Source: CADEDV01 sp036374495 (GTDB lineage Bacteria; Bacteroidota; Bacteroidia; Chitinophagales; Chitinophagaceae). Taken from it: a stretch of 6,740 nucleotides of DNA. Shown here one piece after another: positions 6,009-6,740 of this stretch. Numbering within the stretch: the first letter of the stretch is position 1; each line of letters begins with the position of its first letter. The DNA is taken from NCBI GenBank assembly GCA_965652975.1, contig CBFGYO010000190.1:1-6740 (forward strand). Reading direction: 5' to 3'. The translations under genes and the position numbers were made by a program. Below the pieces are notes generated by a model. It worked only from the letters and a program-made list of their open reading frames with translations. It did no database searches and was not told where the DNA came from.

Positions 6009-6657
6009 GATCCCTATGATCAGGATGCCAAACACTTGTAAAATCCCCTATGATGGCTGTGTTATTATTAAAGGCAAGTTTATGAAGTGCCAAATGCAGG
6101 ATATCCTTTTCTTTCACTTTCCGGTATTTGGGATGCATGGTGCCGCCATTGGAGCTGTCACCGGCACGACCGGCGGGATTATATTGATAAGGTGCATCCA
6201 CCAGCGTTCCCCTGGGATACATTATGCCCGGTACGCCTTCACCGCGGATATCAAGATGGAGGGGATGTTCAAGACCAAGCGTATGCCCATATTCGTGCGC
6301 CGCAGTAGTTGAGCCCAGGTAAAGATTTTCCAGTTTGAAGTATCCACTATTGCACCCCAACCCATCCACAAAAGAAATATTGCCAAGGGCAAATTCTTCG
6401 ATGCGGAAATAATTGTTACGCGGATTTGTATTTTGGAAAATTTCTATCGGTGTTATCGCCGGGGTATATTCAGCAGTGATCTCGAAACGCACCTTCAACA
6501 CCGATCCTTTGTATGGTATAGCTGCAGCAGGCTCATTCCACATTGATTCAATTTCGTCGCGAATGAGCTCAGTAACTTCAGCAGAAGCTGCATTGCCATA
6601 TGTGATAATATGAGAATAAATGATGAATTGGTTTGTATAAAACTCCACACTTCCCAT
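5989..6657 (-). CDS. Small metzincin-type zinc metalloprotease, orphan
   Basis: A 222-residue protein with the extended zinc motif HEYGHTLGLEH at 121-131 (His121, His125 and His131 as ligands, Glu122 as general base) and a likely Met-turn GIMYP at 144-148 (Met146). The order before it fits a bare metzincin core: strand (FIIYSHIITYG, 11-21), helix (25-40), strand (VLKVRFEITAEY, 53-64), edge-strand region (82-110), then the zinc helix. The motif is closest to the matrixin-like M10 group, but no family can be fixed by eye. No signal peptide, propeptide with cysteine switch, or sorting domain is visible, so it is either cytoplasmic or exported by a route without a Sec signal. A Gly/Asp-rich segment (154-176) precedes a charged tail. 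The final residues IKDKS and the TAA stop are encoded by repeat copy 3. No immunity or partner gene is seen next to it inside the window. Confidence 0.8.
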   Translation of the reverse strand: MGSVEFYTNQFIIYSHIITYGNAASAEVTELIRDEIESMWNEPAAAIPYKGSVLKVRFEITAEYTPAITPIEIFQNTNPRNNYFRIEEFALGNISFVDGLGCNSGYFKLENLYLGSTTAAHEYGHTLGLEHPLHLDIRGEGVPGIMYPRGTLVDAPYQYNPAGRAGDSSNGGTMHPKYRKVKEKDILHLALHKLAFNNNTAIIGDFTSVWHPDHRDQIKDKS

Positions 6658-6740
6658 ATGTAGTCAACTATTTAATTAAATAATCTGCTTAAATCTATGA
6701 TGACCTTTGTGCCTATGATTCTATGTGGTAAAGTCTGTGT
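6658..6740 (-). promoter_or_regulatory. Upstream leader of the metzincin gene, with AT-rich palindrome
   Basis: This edge stretch contains no gene. It should hold the 5' leader of the metzincin gene. A 14-bp perfect palindrome, TATTTAATTAAATA, lies at 6669-6682, 12 nt from the start codon. No clear Shine-Dalgarno and no convincing TTTG/TAnnTTTG promoter pair is seen. Bases from about 6698 (CTATGATGACCTTTGTGCC and on) have the repetitive CTTTGTG/CTATG look of dispersed intergenic repeats. Confidence 0.3.

Overview
The window looks like chromosomal DNA of a Bacteroidota bacterium, most likely near the Chitinophagaceae. Pointers are the moderately AT-rich composition, weak or absent Shine-Dalgarno sites before most starts, protein types common in that group (a paired M16 peptidase operon and a BcrA-like ABC ATPase with its permease), and intergenic repeats built from AGATAAAAG/CTTTTATCT words. 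The assignment is by protein style and repeat type only; no rRNA, tRNA or other phylogenetic marker is present.

Layout, left to right. Bases 1-193 hold a strong GC-rich terminator hairpin for an unseen plus-strand gene, followed by a 32-bp perfect inverted repeat. From 194 to 1932 on the minus strand lies a two-gene ABC-2 exporter operon, ATPase first and permease second. A 105-bp divergent spacer separates it from a plus-strand TIGR01777/YfcH-type nucleotide-sugar-epimerase-like gene (2038-2979). This converges on the minus-strand M16 operon (5766 down to 3049), with a second copy of the inverted repeat between them. The M16 operon encodes an exported catalytic subunit with HLFEH and, 3 nt later, an exported partner that lacks the zinc ligands but carries the Arg/Tyr pair; together they look like a heterodimeric M16B peptidase. 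A 222-bp gene-free stretch then holds the operon's upstream region, a 26-bp GC-rich hairpin and a third repeat copy. The last gene (6657 down to 5989, minus) is a small metzincin-type zinc protease with no visible signal peptide or propeptide.

The most distinctive signal is the repeat family. Three copies sit at or inside gene 3' ends. Two share a conserved loop core, TCGGA(A/G)ACTTCGA, and the third shares a 31-nt exact arm with the first but carries a different, GC-rich hairpin. In two genes the repeat supplies the final five codons and the stop (IKDKN and IKDKS). The most interesting protein is the orphan metzincin. I see no CRISPR array, insertion sequence, integrase or RNA gene, and no complete new multi-gene system.
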